Shown one piece after another: positions 35,601 through 49,190 of a stretch of 64,000 bases of DNA. The DNA lies in contig OZ004598.1 of NCBI GenBank assembly GCA_963924555.1, positions 5,430,858 to 5,494,857 on the forward strand. Reading direction: 5' to 3'. Every line of letters begins with the position of its first letter. Within the stretch, counting starts at the first letter, position 1. This stretch comes from Crambe crambe. Its lineage: Eukaryota; Porifera; Demospongiae; Poecilosclerida; Crambeidae. The notes below the pieces were generated by a model. It saw only the letters and a list, made by a program, of their open reading frames with translations. It was not told the DNA's origin and made no database searches. The translations under genes were made by a program, and so were the position numbers.

Positions 35601-38600
35601 GAAGACCAAGTCCTTCCCTGCTCTCTTCCTCAATATCTTGTGGAACCACTTCTTGCTCCTTATGCTTTGCTGCCTTGCTACGTCTACTTGGGGTGGGTTT
35701 CTGCTCCTCCACTTCCTGTGGCTTCCTCCTAAACTCCAGCTTTTGTCTGTCCCAGTCATCCAAACAGGGTCGCAAAGATTCCATCCCCAGCTTGTAGTAG
35801 TTGTGAAGCTTTTCCACCTTCACTTGCTCCTCATTGGGCTCCATTGTGACTTTTAAGTTACCTTTCTTGGGCTTGTTCTTGGTAGGTGTGGAAGTGCTAT
35901 TGGAATCTATGATTGATCCAGCAACACTGACTTTAGAGCTAGTGGCAGCAAAACCTCCTATCAAAGAGGGTTGAGCGAGAATCCCAGAGGTCACAGAGGT
36001 CGGACGAGAGGGTTGTGCAGCTGCTGCAATATGATGAGACTTAACAGGAGCAATGAGAGGTCCTCCTCCCAGTGTCTTTGGGGCTGCTTTCTTTCCTTTT
36101 TTCTTTGATGCTTCTTTCAATCGTTCTTCCTCTTCTTTCCTTGCCTGCTCAAGGCGCTCCTTCTCCTCTTTCTCTCGCCGCTTCTGCAAACGTCGAATCT
36201 TTTTTCGTTTGAGCCTGAGCGTATCAATTTCCTCTTTCTGTCTATCAGTCAAGGCCTCATACTCATCCTCTTCTAAATCCAGAAGGTAGGCTATGTGTTC
36301 TTCTTCAAGCCTCTCTGATTCTTTTCTCTTCTCTTCTTCTTCTTTGATCATTGCTAGTTTCTTCTGTTCAATTTCTTCCATACGATTCCTGATAGCATAT
36401 AATTCCATCCCTAAGTGCACAAAGTAAATATGCTTCCTGTTGTTGAAGGCTCTGAGAATGAGGCCAACAGTGACATTAGGGCTGTTGACAAAACATGACT
36501 CGATGCCATCCATAATGACTCCTAATCGACAGTCCACCTGTTGGAAGCGTTGAGAGAGTATTTCTACAATGATATCTTCTTCCAGAGTAGTGGGTAGTAA
36601 GGTCCCGTACGGAGCTGCCATCTCACTCTCTTGCATTGGATCAACAGAGAAAGGCATTGGGGGAAATAAGGTGGAGGTAGACTCCAAAATTCCTCCACCA
36701 TCTCTTTCCTTGGCACTATGACTTTCTTTGGTCCCATATGAAGGATGGAGTTTCTTGGCAGTTGCAACATGCGTATCTGTGAGCTCAGCAGATTTTGAAG
36801 CTTCGATGCAAGACATACGAGCCTTGCGGCCAGCTTTAGTGCTAGCACTGGAGATTGCTTCAATCAATATATCATCAATATGGAAAACAGCTGCATTGTA
36901 GGTTTCACTTAGGGCCTGGGCTTGAGTAGATTTCCCAGAAAAGTGAGGTCCATGAACTATAATAGCAATACCTCTCCGATTCTCGGCCAGTAGAGCCTCT
37001 GGGGACAGGTCGATACCAAGATGGGAAGCAATAGCTGCTGCCAAAGGTGCACATTCTATCTCGGGCTGACTTGGTATAGTGATGCCAGTGGCTACTGTAA
37101 TCCGAGAAACAGATTCAGCCAGTGGTAACTCTAGGTGACTCAAGAGAGTTGGTGGATCAGGTTGAGAGACTTTGACATAGCTCCCGACACCTGGTCCAAG
37201 TTCATTTCGAGATACTGAAATTTCCATGGAGGGCACAGTGGAAGGTTGTAGAGGGACTTCAGGTTGTTGCTGATCATTGGTATCCATTGTGTCAGTGATA
37301 GCATTAACATCGTTGGACTCAAGCTCTGAATGTTCCTTGACCTCAGTCTGCATCTCCTTGACATAAGCTTGGGCTACTTGAGGTGGTATCACTTTACCAG
37401 GCTGGTAGGGAGGTAGGAACAAACGTCCTTGTTGGTCATAGCAATTCCTCAGCCAACGAAGAACCTGTGTTAAAATAATACCATAGCACTAACATTCATT
37501 TATGTGACCAATTATTATTCAAAGTTGAAATTTAAGGCATCATGCTGAATGTTCGTTATTGGTCTTCATTGTTATAGCCTTCTGAATTGGTTTTAACAGT
37601 ATAAAAATTAGGAATTTCAGCCTTAGTAAATAGCCAAAAAAGTGAATCTAGGCATCATGCTGAATGCATACCTCCTCATCCTCCAAATATTGCCTGTCAA
37701 ACTCCAGAGAGTAGAACTCTATTGGGTAAGCAGTAGGATTTGTGATAAGTACCGCTTCCTCTGCACCATTGCTAAATGGAAGGATGGGGCTGAACTCCAC
37801 CACGGTGCGATCAAACTCTAGCTGTGGTTCAGCTCCGAAGCCTCTCACTTTCAAGTGAAGATCAAATTCTGAGTTTCGTTTCATCACAAATGGAATCTCA
37901 TCCTCATACTCAGTCTACATAGTCATAATTTTAAAGCAGGTGAATCATTGATATCTGGAGCAATTATAGTAATCACATCATTATTCCAACATACCTCTTC
38001 AGTGGGCATGAATCTGACTCTGATATCTTGAGTTTGTCCATGGGGCAGTGTGCCAGATGCTGGCTCCACTTCAAAGTATTTTGGGGGAGGCTTCTCTCTC
38101 ATCTTCTTGCGAAGGTGGGGAGGAATGTGACGTGGGATCATTTTGGGTGGCTTGTCAGTTATAGCAGTCCAGTCACATCTGAAGAGTAGAATGATCATGC
38201 CAAGTAGCTAAACTTAGAATGAGGGACTCACTTGACATGATAGGGATTGCTTAGTCGGAGGGTGATTATCTTGGCTTGACCACACAACACTGTTCCAAAA
38301 TCCAATTGAGTGCTGGACACATTCATCCTGGGTCTGGTCACTATGCCACTCAGTCGTAGGTTATATCGAGGACCTCCCTTCAACTGCATGCATGCACATG
38401 TATGTAACAGGTAATGTCCACTCATGCATTACTCACATTGAATTGAAGGACTGAGGATACACTTCCCTCTGGTAGGTTGACTGAGGCAGGGTCAAAGGCA
38501 ACGCTGAAGTCCAGCCTCTCTTTTGGAGGGAGAGACTTTACTTTCTCCACTATATCCACACTGAACCCTGAACCTTCCAGCTGTGCATGGCCAATGTTGA

Positions 38601-41600
38601 GAGAAATGGGGACGTGGGTGGTATTGACTAGGAAGTGGGACCAGCGTCGTACTGCCCCAAAGACAACGTACCCAAAGTTCATACAATAATCAGGTAACGA
38701 AATCCTAGGAGAATTACATACAATGTTTTAGCTAATATTTTTCATGCATGATAATATACCTTGGTCTGGATTTTCCCTTTTCACTAAACATTTTCTCGGC
38801 ATTCCTTGTGGCATATGCTTTAACTAGGAGGCGATCGATCTCAACCTCCAAAGAGTTGTTTGGTGGGGTACCAATACAGCTTTCTTCTGATTCTGGTGCC
38901 ATATTGGTACGCGTAGTGTCATCATCATATGTTAGCATTTGGTGGGTCTCTTTTTCTGGAAGATTGGGCAAGGCTACATCGGACTTGATCGCACTCTGAA
39001 TGCTTGGAGACACATGGCTATGATCTCGAGGCAGATTCATGACAATGGTAGGAAACACAGCCATCCCCGATATCTTGATAACATCAGGCTCAAAGTGAGC
39101 AACTCGCATCTCAAATGACTTGCTGAACTTTTCTGGAAGTCCAGGAAGGAATTTTACTGAAAAAGTTACACTCTCCAAGGACTGAACATGTCCTTTGGAT
39201 GGCAATACCATTAAATCTCTTGGATTGATCATGGTGGTATTCTCATCAAGACCCAGCACACAAAAGTCAAAGTTCACTTTGCCTTGATTGTAGAGGACAA
39301 TTTCCGCAGTTTGAATTTCATCATAGAATACAGTGCCAAGTTTGATATTCTTCTCACTGAACTTGTAGGAGATTTTAGAGGCCTCACCACTGAGGTAGAG
39401 CTTGTAAACAGGACCCCCATCCACCTTGCATGCAGCTGTGACGTCTGCTGTGATGTCTGCGTGGCCATAGAATCTAAACTGGAGTTGGGTTGTAGCACCA
39501 GGCTGTATATTTCCATGCAAAGGCAGGATGTCAAATACCTGGGTAGGGGAGGAATGATAAATTCCATGGGAATTACCTATTATTGAACACTCACTTGTGA
39601 GATGGGAATAGGCTTAAAGGGATTCAGTGCCATATCCCATGGCTCTAACTTCTTTTTCTTCTTCCTTTTCTTCTTCTTCCTCGACTCCACAGGCAAATGA
39701 AACATGCCCAACCGGAGCTCCTTCTTGCTATCCCCAAGGAGATGTGGAGCACTGCTGGAATGCAAGTTAGTCCTTAATATGGACGGTATCGCCGGCTCAG
39801 TAGCCCGCTTAACATGATGGACAGAATGCCTAGCCAGTTTATCTTTCACATCTTCCTGTACACTATTCTCACTAAATTCCTCCTCCTCGCAGGCAACTTC
39901 ATCATATCCATCAGTTGTGCTTGTCTCTTCTGTTAGGGTCTGTGCCATGCTATTCTTCCTAGATGACGGTGCACTGACAGGTCTAGTTGTCGAGTTATCA
40001 ACATCCGAACTAATTGGCCAAGAAGATTGATCTCCATTCAATTCATTGCTACACGTATCTTTTGTGGAAGGCGGATATGTGGAGGATATTAGCTTTTTTA
40101 CCCCTTCTGAAGCACCATCTTTACCATCCAATTCACCATCGACTTTATCACTAACATCACCATCATCAATAGCATTGCTAACACCATCACCACCATCATC
40201 AACTTCTTCCTCAGTAACTAATTCCTCCACACTTGTGCTATCATGATCACTCTCCATGTCCACTCCCTCATCCACCATCTCAGGGTTGGGTCTCCTTACT
40301 GGAGGGCGTTTTATGAAGTACCAGGTATAACTGACTGGTAGAGGGCTGTTGTTGGTCATGGATGCTGGTATCATCCTTTCTGTGTCATTCAGGATACAGC
40401 CAAATTTTATATCTGTCTTATTAAAAACTAAATTGGGAAAGTGAATTTCAGCCTTCAGTAGAATTGCATCCTATAAGATATAAATTTGAAAAATTGCTCT
40501 TAATTTTAAAACAGCTTACCTTCTGGGGGTGTTCCTTGTAAGCTATTGATAAATACTTTTTCTCAAAGCGAGATTGTGCATCTGCACAGTAGGTGGAATC
40601 ATAGAGAATGGTTATAGTGGACTTTTCAGCAGCTTCTAACTGTAGCTCCTGCAAGAGAATAAAATAGAGAGAAGTGAACCCACCAAACAATAATTATATC
40701 TAAGCAACTCGCCATTTTTGCCAAGGCAATTTTTCCTTTGATGAGACAGAAAGGGTAGGGACAGGTGAGGATTGCTGTGACAGGAAGATTGCCAATATTT
40801 CGGACACCCAATTCCTGTGAGTGGTGGTCAAGTTTGCTTCCAGGTGGCTGGTAGACACAGAAATGTACTTCTTTGGAAGTGAACTCCAAGATAGGATGGA
40901 TGAATGTGGCACTAACATCCACTGTCATGATCCTCTCTTTACGAGGATTCCTTCCAATTATGGCATTGCAGACTATTCTCTCATGGACCTCCTGGGGACT
41001 GTATAATATTTATGGACATTTATCTGACATGTACATATCAACTCACATATCTGAGATCCCATGTAGGGTGATTGTAGTAGATTCAAATGGTTCAAGCACA
41101 AGTTTCTCTTGTTTTATTTGAAACAGTGGCTCTTTCAATTCCTCTTCAGCTATTTTGGATTTATGACTAAGGTCATGAACATCTCTACTTGATGCAGTTC
41201 TCAGGGCCCTCTTGTATTTGATGGCAGAGAATCCCTCTGTAATCCAAGACAATGCTTGGACTCGTCTACCTTTATTAGTGAGCTTGAAGTGTCTCCTGAA
41301 ATGTGCTTGGCTGTAGTAGGTGCCTAGGTTAATGGCAGGTTGGAGTGGTGGGTCACTGATGATAGTGGTCCCTACACCCTCTATGCTCAGAAAGATAGTG
41401 AAGTTGACTCCACGAGAAACTAGGATGTTTAGATGATCAGAGAATTTGTAATTGTCGTCCACGAATGCAGTTACAGTAAGTTCCAATGATTCGTTAGGAC
41501 TAAGTCTGGCCGAAAGAGGTGTCACAGTGAACACAGTCTTCCCTTGTGCCTAATGTAGCAAGGGACATAATATAATTATTGGCATTTTTTTTCCTTTAAA

Positions 41601-44600
41601 AACTCACCAAAGTGCAGGCAAATTCAGCAGGGATGATAGACTGATTGGAGACAGTGACTGTTTTACTGATATGAGTTAGGACAGGACATGGTCCAAACTC
41701 CACATGGTAAGGGGTCACGTACACCACCGGCCCTTCCCCAGTGCAACGAAGAGTGACCTCCAGTGGAGGCTCTGTGCTGTGAAGGATCTTAATAGGAGCA
41801 GAAACGGATATCTCACCTTGAAGCTTGGCCTTGACCTCTAGAGGAAGCTTCAAGGTAGTATGGGGGTTAATTACACCAGTGGGGAAGATTGTTGAGTACA
41901 CCAGTGGATTTTGATTGGGTCCAGGAGGAATCGGGACCTCATATCGAACTGGATGATCAGACTTGTTGAGGAGTTGAGCATCTAAGGTATAGGAGTGATC
42001 CAAAAAGCATCGCTTGTAATCCAGGAGAGATGTTAGGAGGGTAATGTTAGGGACTATGGATTTAGCTGTCACGGGGAGAGAGAAGATTTCCTTTTGGGCT
42101 TCCTGTAACTGTAAAACCATCACTGTCGAGTACTTCTGCACCACCAATGGAGTGAACATAACCTGCAAATTCACATGTCATTCAATCTTAAATTTTGCCA
42201 ATCACATTACCCACCTTGATGACTTGTTGGAAATTTGGAGGGAGTGTCCCTGATTCTGGCACAATTATGAATTCCTTACTGCCAGCAGCATCAGGGGGAT
42301 TTGGAGTCTGCGATTCAGAAGTGGAGAGGTCAGATGAATTCTTCTCATCTGGTATATGGATGCAGAAGGACATAGGAATCTCAGAGGTGTTGGAGAGTGC
42401 CACCTCAAAGGTGCTTGTGAAACCTTTATTGGAAAAAAATCTTATTAATTATTATACACTGTCCTTATTATGAACTCACCACAAGAAATGGTTCCAAAGT
42501 CAATGCTATTGCAGTCAAATTGGAAGGTAGGGCCAATGACTACGCCCCTAATTCTCATTGTGAGTGGGACAGGTGAGTCTTTAAGCTGCCACTGAAACTC
42601 TTCGTTAAATTCACCCATCTCTGGCGAACAGAAAGAAATCTGGACGAAGAGTTATTTCTGGTTAATAATCCCTGCTAGGTCCCCTCTCCTTATGCTCTCA
42701 CCTGGATGGCTTGGAGATGACCAGGTGGAAGTGTACCACTGCTGGGCGAAAAGGTAAAGTAAGGTCCAAAAAAAGAAGAGGATGGGACTACAGAATATAC
42801 AGCATCAATATCCCCTTTATTCTCCATTATCATCTCATAAGCATGTGCTGAGTTGACAAACACATTTTGTACATCAAGACTATCAAAAGAGAATTGGCAC
42901 TTTGGACCAGTGCCTTCCCCCTTGATTTTGAGAGGCAAGCGGGATTCTCTGCCAGTGACGTCACAGTATGCCACTCGGGTATAGGAAGTGGCTGCATCAG
43001 GACAAAAGATGACAGAGATCTCAGCATGGGAATTGGGCCACACTTCTCCTTCCTGCAGAGAAAGAAAAAGTTTTCTTCACTAACTTATTAGCTATGGTTG
43101 TAGGCACCATACGTACTAGAGGATCAATAACAAGACACTCGTCAAAGAACATGAAGCGTTCATCATCTGTGTACTTCTATAAGGAATAGGAGAGAGATAC
43201 ATAATAACGTGGACGCTGATTGATTATGATTGTAAGGACTTGCCTTTCTGTTCATATTGAGTGTCCTGTTGAGGATAGGGAGTCTGTCTCTTATGGAAGG
43301 GTTGTGCATGCAACGCTGGTAGAAAGCCTCCTTGGAAAGCTTTTCTTCCTTTGCTATTTGGTCTACGAGACTGAGGAAAGGGGAGGGAGAGATATGAAAT
43401 TTTGAAAGAAAAAAAAACTAATGGACTCACATTTCTCTGTGTAAGTCTTCTTCCATTACACTAGAGAATGCTTTCCACTGATAGCGAGCCACGACATTAC
43501 TCCTATTATGTAGCAGTACTGACCTACATGTACCGTTGAAAATTAAAAACATGTTAGAAGGAGGGTAAATCCCCTTAATCACCTCTCAGAAGTCAGGCCA
43601 ACGAAGGTAGTGTCTAGAGACATGGAACTGCGGTCTAGGCGAACGTTAATGTCAGTAGCACTACCATACAGCTTGGTGTATACCTTCTCTCCCGTGCTGT
43701 AGTGGATGACCAATTCAGCACTGTGCTCGCTCACCTGACGAGGAGTGTATGAAACATTCACTTGCATACATGCATTTGCAGCCAACATAGCAGTGGATGG
43801 AGTCACTGAGAAAGGCCTGGAATGAGATGTTAGTAACTAGCTATGTTGGTAGAGTACTTTATCAATAATGTTACTTTGTAGTTTCGATGGATAACTTGGT
43901 CTCTGCATTGCCTACGTTTCTCATTAAGATAGTCTTGGTGGAGCAGTGCTGCAAAATAGAATTGTCAGTCATTATTATTTAATTCTCCCTAGCTAGTTAG
44001 TCATCTCTTACCTTCACTGGTGCTGCATTGAAACTGATTTGGTCAGGGAAGTCCAGTAGACCTCTAGCTCCAATTGCCCGTATGGGAATCACAAACTCCT
44101 CACGTTCAGTAATGCAAATCAACTCATGCTCATAATCCTACATCAATCATTAACATTATTACAGGGATCATCAATTAGATGATGATATTCACCGTATTTT
44201 CAGAGGGTCTGAAGCTGACAGTATAAGTTACTTCCATGCCTGGTGCCACTTTTCCACCAGCTCGAAGGCAGTTATAGCTGAAGTAAGGGGACTCTTCATC
44301 AGTAATCTTGATGTGTCGAGCCACTCTGTCCAAGTTCCTCAACTGTAGCGGTACTTCATAGACTTGATGTGGCTTGAATTGCTGGAAAATGATCTCAGAG
44401 GGGAAAGGCTGAAACAGAGCCTGGTCTATACTCAAGCTAAAATCCTGCATTGTAAAACGAGCATGAAGACTGGCTAGTTGCTGAGCTCTTACCAGACTCT
44501 TTCTGGTTTTAGGCCAGCTAGCTAGACATGTATATACCTTGTGGTGTGATGCAGCACTTATGTCCAGCAGCTTGATAATCTTGGGTGGGTACATTTCATA

Positions 44601-44833
44601 CGTTTGCTCTAGTTTTTCTTCAGTCGTCAGTTTCATGTCAGCCAGATAGCTTGAAGGGGATTGCTGGGTACATACATCGATTTTTATTAAGTTATTTAGC
44701 TGGCATAAATAACTACCTTGACTTCCATTTTGGGCCCTTTGATTGTCTTAGTAACCTTATGCCCCATTTTCCTTTGGCCAGTTTTCTTCGGACCCCCTCC
44801 GCCTTTGACAGTAGTGACAGCTTGGAGAGACAT
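26657..44833 (-). CDS. HYDIN: HYDIN, axonemal central-pair protein
   Basis: A giant protein of the C2b projection of the ciliary central pair, required for motile-cilia bending; loss causes hydrocephalus in mammals. The gene takes 18.2 kb and about 40 exons. The N-terminus has MSLQAVTTVKGGGG, then LFQPFPSEIIFQQFKPHQVY, and the C-terminus is SWVYYLRGQPQQ, both matching human HYDIN. Between them are many ASH/MSP-type Ig-like domains (recurring FGxxxxG, VxFxP and SGTLPPG patterns). The large middle exon (37422-35368) holds an adenylate-kinase-like insert with the Walker A motif GPHFSGKST near 36928-36954 and a long Glu/Lys/Arg coiled coil, as in vertebrates. All frames appear intact. It is divergent from PRELID3, with an RFX X-box between them. 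Confidence 0.97.
37505..37672. repeat. Palindrome-rich interspersed repeat, copy B (HYDIN intron)
   Basis: A degraded single copy of the unit also seen in TOPBP1 and INTS8. GGCATCATGCTGAATG appears twice, with TATTGGTCTTCATTGTTATAGCC and GAATTTCAGCC between, partly overlapping the start of a HYDIN exon. Non-coding. Confidence 0.6.
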
Positions 44834-44923
44834 CCTCTTTCTAGCCACTAAGTAACTGAATATAAAATCCACCCGCTTTACATGCTGCAACTTGCACGGT
44901 CAAAGAATTGTCTTTAATGCACA

Positions 44924-44937
44924 GTTACCATAGTAAC
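44924..44937. promoter_or_regulatory. RFX X-box in HYDIN/PRELID3 promoter
   Basis: GTTACCATAGTAAC fits the X-box consensus GTNRCC-N(0-3)-RGYAAC at every position with a two-base spacer. It lies 91 bases upstream of the HYDIN start codon. RFX factors drive ciliary genes across animals through this site, so it is well placed to control HYDIN. PRELID3 starts 69 bases away on the other side and may or may not share this control. Confidence 0.75.
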
Positions 44938-45005
44938 AGGAAGTGCCCGCGTGTGAAAAGGGTTAATAATTAAACTTTTAACACCCAGCTCACGATATAA
45001 TCATC

Positions 45006-45865
45006 ATGTTGGAGTGGTCTGATGTCCATATTTTTAGGTATTGTTGCAAAAAGTTTGAAGTCATTCATAGTTAGTGATTAACTTTCCTCTTGCTCACCAG
45101 CCATCAATGGAAGCTGATGGTAGAGGCTGCATATCGCAAGTACCCCAATCCTTACTCCTCTCATGTGCATTCACTGGACACCTTCGATCGGAGAATATCT
45201 GGGAGCACAATTTATAGTAACAGGCTCTTCTGCACTCTGTGGAAAATACCCACAATAGTGCTAAAGGTAATAGAACTTCTTGATATCTGCTAACCCCTAA
45301 TGGTGTTTTGATTCTATACATCACTTGACCTCAGGTAGTGGGAACCAACCCACAAATGTATGTTAAAGAACAATCAATATGTGACTTAGATCATAAAATA
45401 CTCATCATTCAAGCTCAAAATGTGAGTTTTATAATTGTTCCTTCCCTTCCAAAAGTATTATTCTGTAGATCTCCCTTTCAAACTTCTTTACTCTTAATGA
45501 AACTCTCGAGTATTCCATATGCAAAGATGATCCCTCCAAGTAAGTTGAACTTCAAAACTCACTCAGCTCTTGTACTGGGGGTGTGGCTATCCTAAGCCTA
45601 TTCATACGAGTGATAACCGTATTATATATAGGACAATTCTGAAGCAGACAGCCTGCATCAACGTTCATGGCATTCCACTACTAGGAGACCTAATGGAGAA
45701 GCTATGGCTCAGCCAGTATAAATCCTCCATTGCCAATGTATGTTCCATCAACTTAAAGATCTCACTAGCAGTTAAGGGTAATTGGCACACTGAATCTTAT
45801 TTCAGGGAAGAATGGGAATTGAATCAATTGCAGTTCAAATCATTCAAGAAAAACAGTGCTTTTAA
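45006..45865 (+). CDS. PRELID3: PRELID3-like, PRELI/MSF1 lipid-transfer protein
   Basis: A PRELI-domain (Slowmo) protein. Family members bind TRIAP1 and shuttle phospholipid between mitochondrial membranes. Five exons start with MLEWSDVHIF, join to SHQWKLMVEAAYRKYPNPYS (human WDTVIQAAMRKYPNP), and continue with LDTFDRRI, CTLWKIPTIVLKVVGTNPQM, VKEQSICDLDHKILIIQAQN, ISLSNFFTLNETLEYSICKD and a C-terminal helix ending in GRMGIESIAVQIIQEKQCF. The fold is complete at about 170 residues. The A/B paralog split is vertebrate, so no letter is given. The stop is 29 bases from the NUDCD1 stop on the other strand. Confidence 0.88.
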
Positions 45866-45894
45866 CTTTTTTTACTCATACATGATGGCTATAA

Positions 45895-47800
45895 TCATAA
45901 ATCTGGTATTTTTAGAACAGTGAGTTCTTTGCTGCAGAGTACAAACACAATGCCATTATCAGAAGCTACTACTCCTAATATATCTGTCCTGTTTGGAAAG
46001 GTATAAATATGTTCAACAGCTTTTGGAAGACCTTTCTTGGGTTGCAAGTAGACAAATACATGTCGAGTGGATTCAGAAATGACTGCAAACTTGAGATTAG
46101 GTGAACAGGTTGTGAACCTTCGATCCCTCTTGGAAGCCTGGACATAGCCAAGTGCATTGAAGGTGGCTACGTGTGTCCAATAGGACTGGGAAGTTGTGAC
46201 AGATGCTTGAGGTAACCATGTCAATGCATCCACATCATAACGAAGAGAAAAATAGTGAGTTTGTCTGTTCTGACTAGGAGCTGTTAACACCAGTTGGCTC
46301 CCACCAAGACCTATCTGTAATAATGAAAAATAATTATGATCCCATCACAAATGGTTATTATGATTACCCTCTGTTTGAGCTCCCCACTTTCTGATATGAC
46401 GAACATGGTAGCATCTTCATTTGAAGTGTCACACTCCTCCAACATAGACTGCACCATCGGATAAGATTCTTGATGATGCCCACCTTCCTGCTTGAAAGTT
46501 AGACAACTTATTATACCAGAGACATGCATTTTTCAACTGTCCAACTTACATCCTTTCCTGACAACTCAGAAAGCAGTTTCTGTGCTGTTTCCAGCATTTC
46601 AGGGGATATATCGTCTCCCCATCTCTTGTTCTCAGGGAGTTTTGTCCTGGGGCTTGAGTAATCTTTCAAAAGATATTTCCATTCTACTCCTTCCACTTCT
46701 TTCTCTAAAGTCACTTCCAAGCGGTTCTCCTGGATAGTCCAAGTGCTGGCCTCGGGGTCGATGGAGTGAGACAGGTCTCCCCTGAGCAGAGTGGTGCCGT
46801 CAGTGAGTCCCACAACTACCTTATCTGACTCCATCAAACAGCTAATATCTCCTTTCCTCACATCATCAGGCAACTCAAAAGACAATATAACATCAGTCCC
46901 GTTCTGAGTCCACTGATACTTCTCCCTCTCATAACCAAGTCCATGGTATCGTTCTTCCTCATGAAACAATGCATCATCCCCCTCAATGTCACTCACTCTA
47001 ACTTTTTTGGATTTTTGTGTACCGATAAGGGGTGTGGTTTCACTCATAAATAACAGCTGCATTGCTTTTGTGGATGGTTGATGTTGGAAGGCAGTGTAAA
47101 GTGAGAGAGATTTTGATTTAAAGCTATTCAAGAGCAAGACATCTTGATCTATGTCTTTAGGAGTGGCTGGTCTTAAGACTGGGTTGGTCTTGAGGGTGAT
47201 TCTAAACCATTTGTACAGTGCCACTGCACCAGCAGCATCAGGAATTGACGGAGAATGATTACAAAAAAGTTCAGCACACAAGATGTCAGCATGTACACCA
47301 GAAGCCCCCAAAGCGGCCGCTACTATTAAAACAGGATTGTCTTCAGAGACCGAAAATGATTTCAATACACTCCATTTTTCAGAGGTGGTACTTGATGTAG
47401 AGTCATACTTGGTGAATATGACGATGCAGTTGTCACCAGCACTCAATACACCAACATCATCAGTGAGGAATGATAAGGTCATATTAGCATGGTGATCTAG
47501 TTTAGTCTGAGGCAAGTGGAAGACGACTTGTTGAGATATGGAATCATTTTGAAATGTTGACTTCATCACTGACCCATCATCCACCCAAAAGTACACAGAA
47601 GATGGGTCTGAGGGGTCAGGGTGCAGGTGGTTTTGAAGGGTGTACGCTCGCATGTACTGGAAGGAAAATTCACCTTCTTTCAACAGTGCTACTTTCAAAG
47701 GATATGGCAGTTCCGATTTCATAGGAATCAGTGGTTGATTTGAGAGTTTGTAGCCCTCAAACTTGACATTTATGAGCTCTCTATTCGGTTCAAAGGACAT
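45895..47800 (-). CDS. NUDCD1: NUDCD1, NudC domain-containing protein 1
   Basis: A CS/p23-fold NudC-family co-chaperone (CML66), linked in human cells to COPI and client folding. The start MSFEPNRELINVKFEGYKLS at 47800 aligns with human RFEGYKLSLEPL. Beta-propeller-like strands follow, then the CS domain with YQWTQNGTDVILSFELPDDV, then LRGDLSHSIDPEASTWTIQE and LEVTLEKEVEGVEWKYLL. The C-terminal part has DVDALTWLPQAS, THVATFNALGYVQASKRDRR and RHVFVYLQPKKG. The first exon is very long (about 1.28 kb), followed by two short ones. It is divergent from PSMB5 with 60 bases between starts, and almost abuts PRELID3. Confidence 0.95.
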
Positions 47801-47830
47801 CTTGCAATCTTGACCACATGAAAACAATGC

Positions 47831-47841
47831 ACGTGATCACG
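47831..47841. promoter_or_regulatory. CACGTG E-box in NUDCD1/PSMB5 promoter
   Basis: CACGTGATCAC lies midway in the 60-base gap shared by the two start codons. CACGTG is the site of bHLH-ZIP factors (MYC, USF, MITF/TFE). The identical 11-mer occurs between the two 8-TM genes at about 16807. Occupancy is inference. Confidence 0.4.
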
Positions 47842-47860
47842 ATTCAGCAAAATTAAAAGA

Positions 47861-49041
<1,181 letters not shown>

Positions 49042-49143
49042 CATAGCTATCTTTCAAGTGACACACTCTGCAATGACTAACAATAGGTCACACATTCAAC
49101 AATAATTATCAAAATTTTAATATTTAATAATGAAGAGTTGTTT

Positions 49144-49169
49144 GGGGGGGGGGGGGGGGGGGGGGGGGG
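49144..49169 (+). repeat. Poly-G run of 26 bases
   Basis: An uninterrupted run of 26 G on the plus strand, between the convergent PSMB5 and RECQL4 genes and 22 bases past the RECQL4 stop. It can form a G-quadruplex, and in the RECQL4 transcript it would be C-rich. The exact length may be unreliable, since homopolymers this long are error-prone. Confidence 0.85.
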
Positions 49170-49190
49170 TTTCCAAGTATAAAAATAGGA

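Noticed and set aside
35368-37422. A separate adenylate-kinase-like gene
   Set aside because: The Walker A motif GPHFSGKST and the following coiled coil are in frame within HYDIN and occur at the same place in vertebrate HYDIN.
47801-47827. Longer N-terminus for NUDCD1
   Set aside because: The extension begins with TTG; the first ATG at 47800 gives a start that aligns with the family.
47836-47855. Antioxidant-response element for NRF control of PSMB5
   Set aside because: TCACGATTCAGCA contains the half-site TCAGCA but does not match the full element on either strand.
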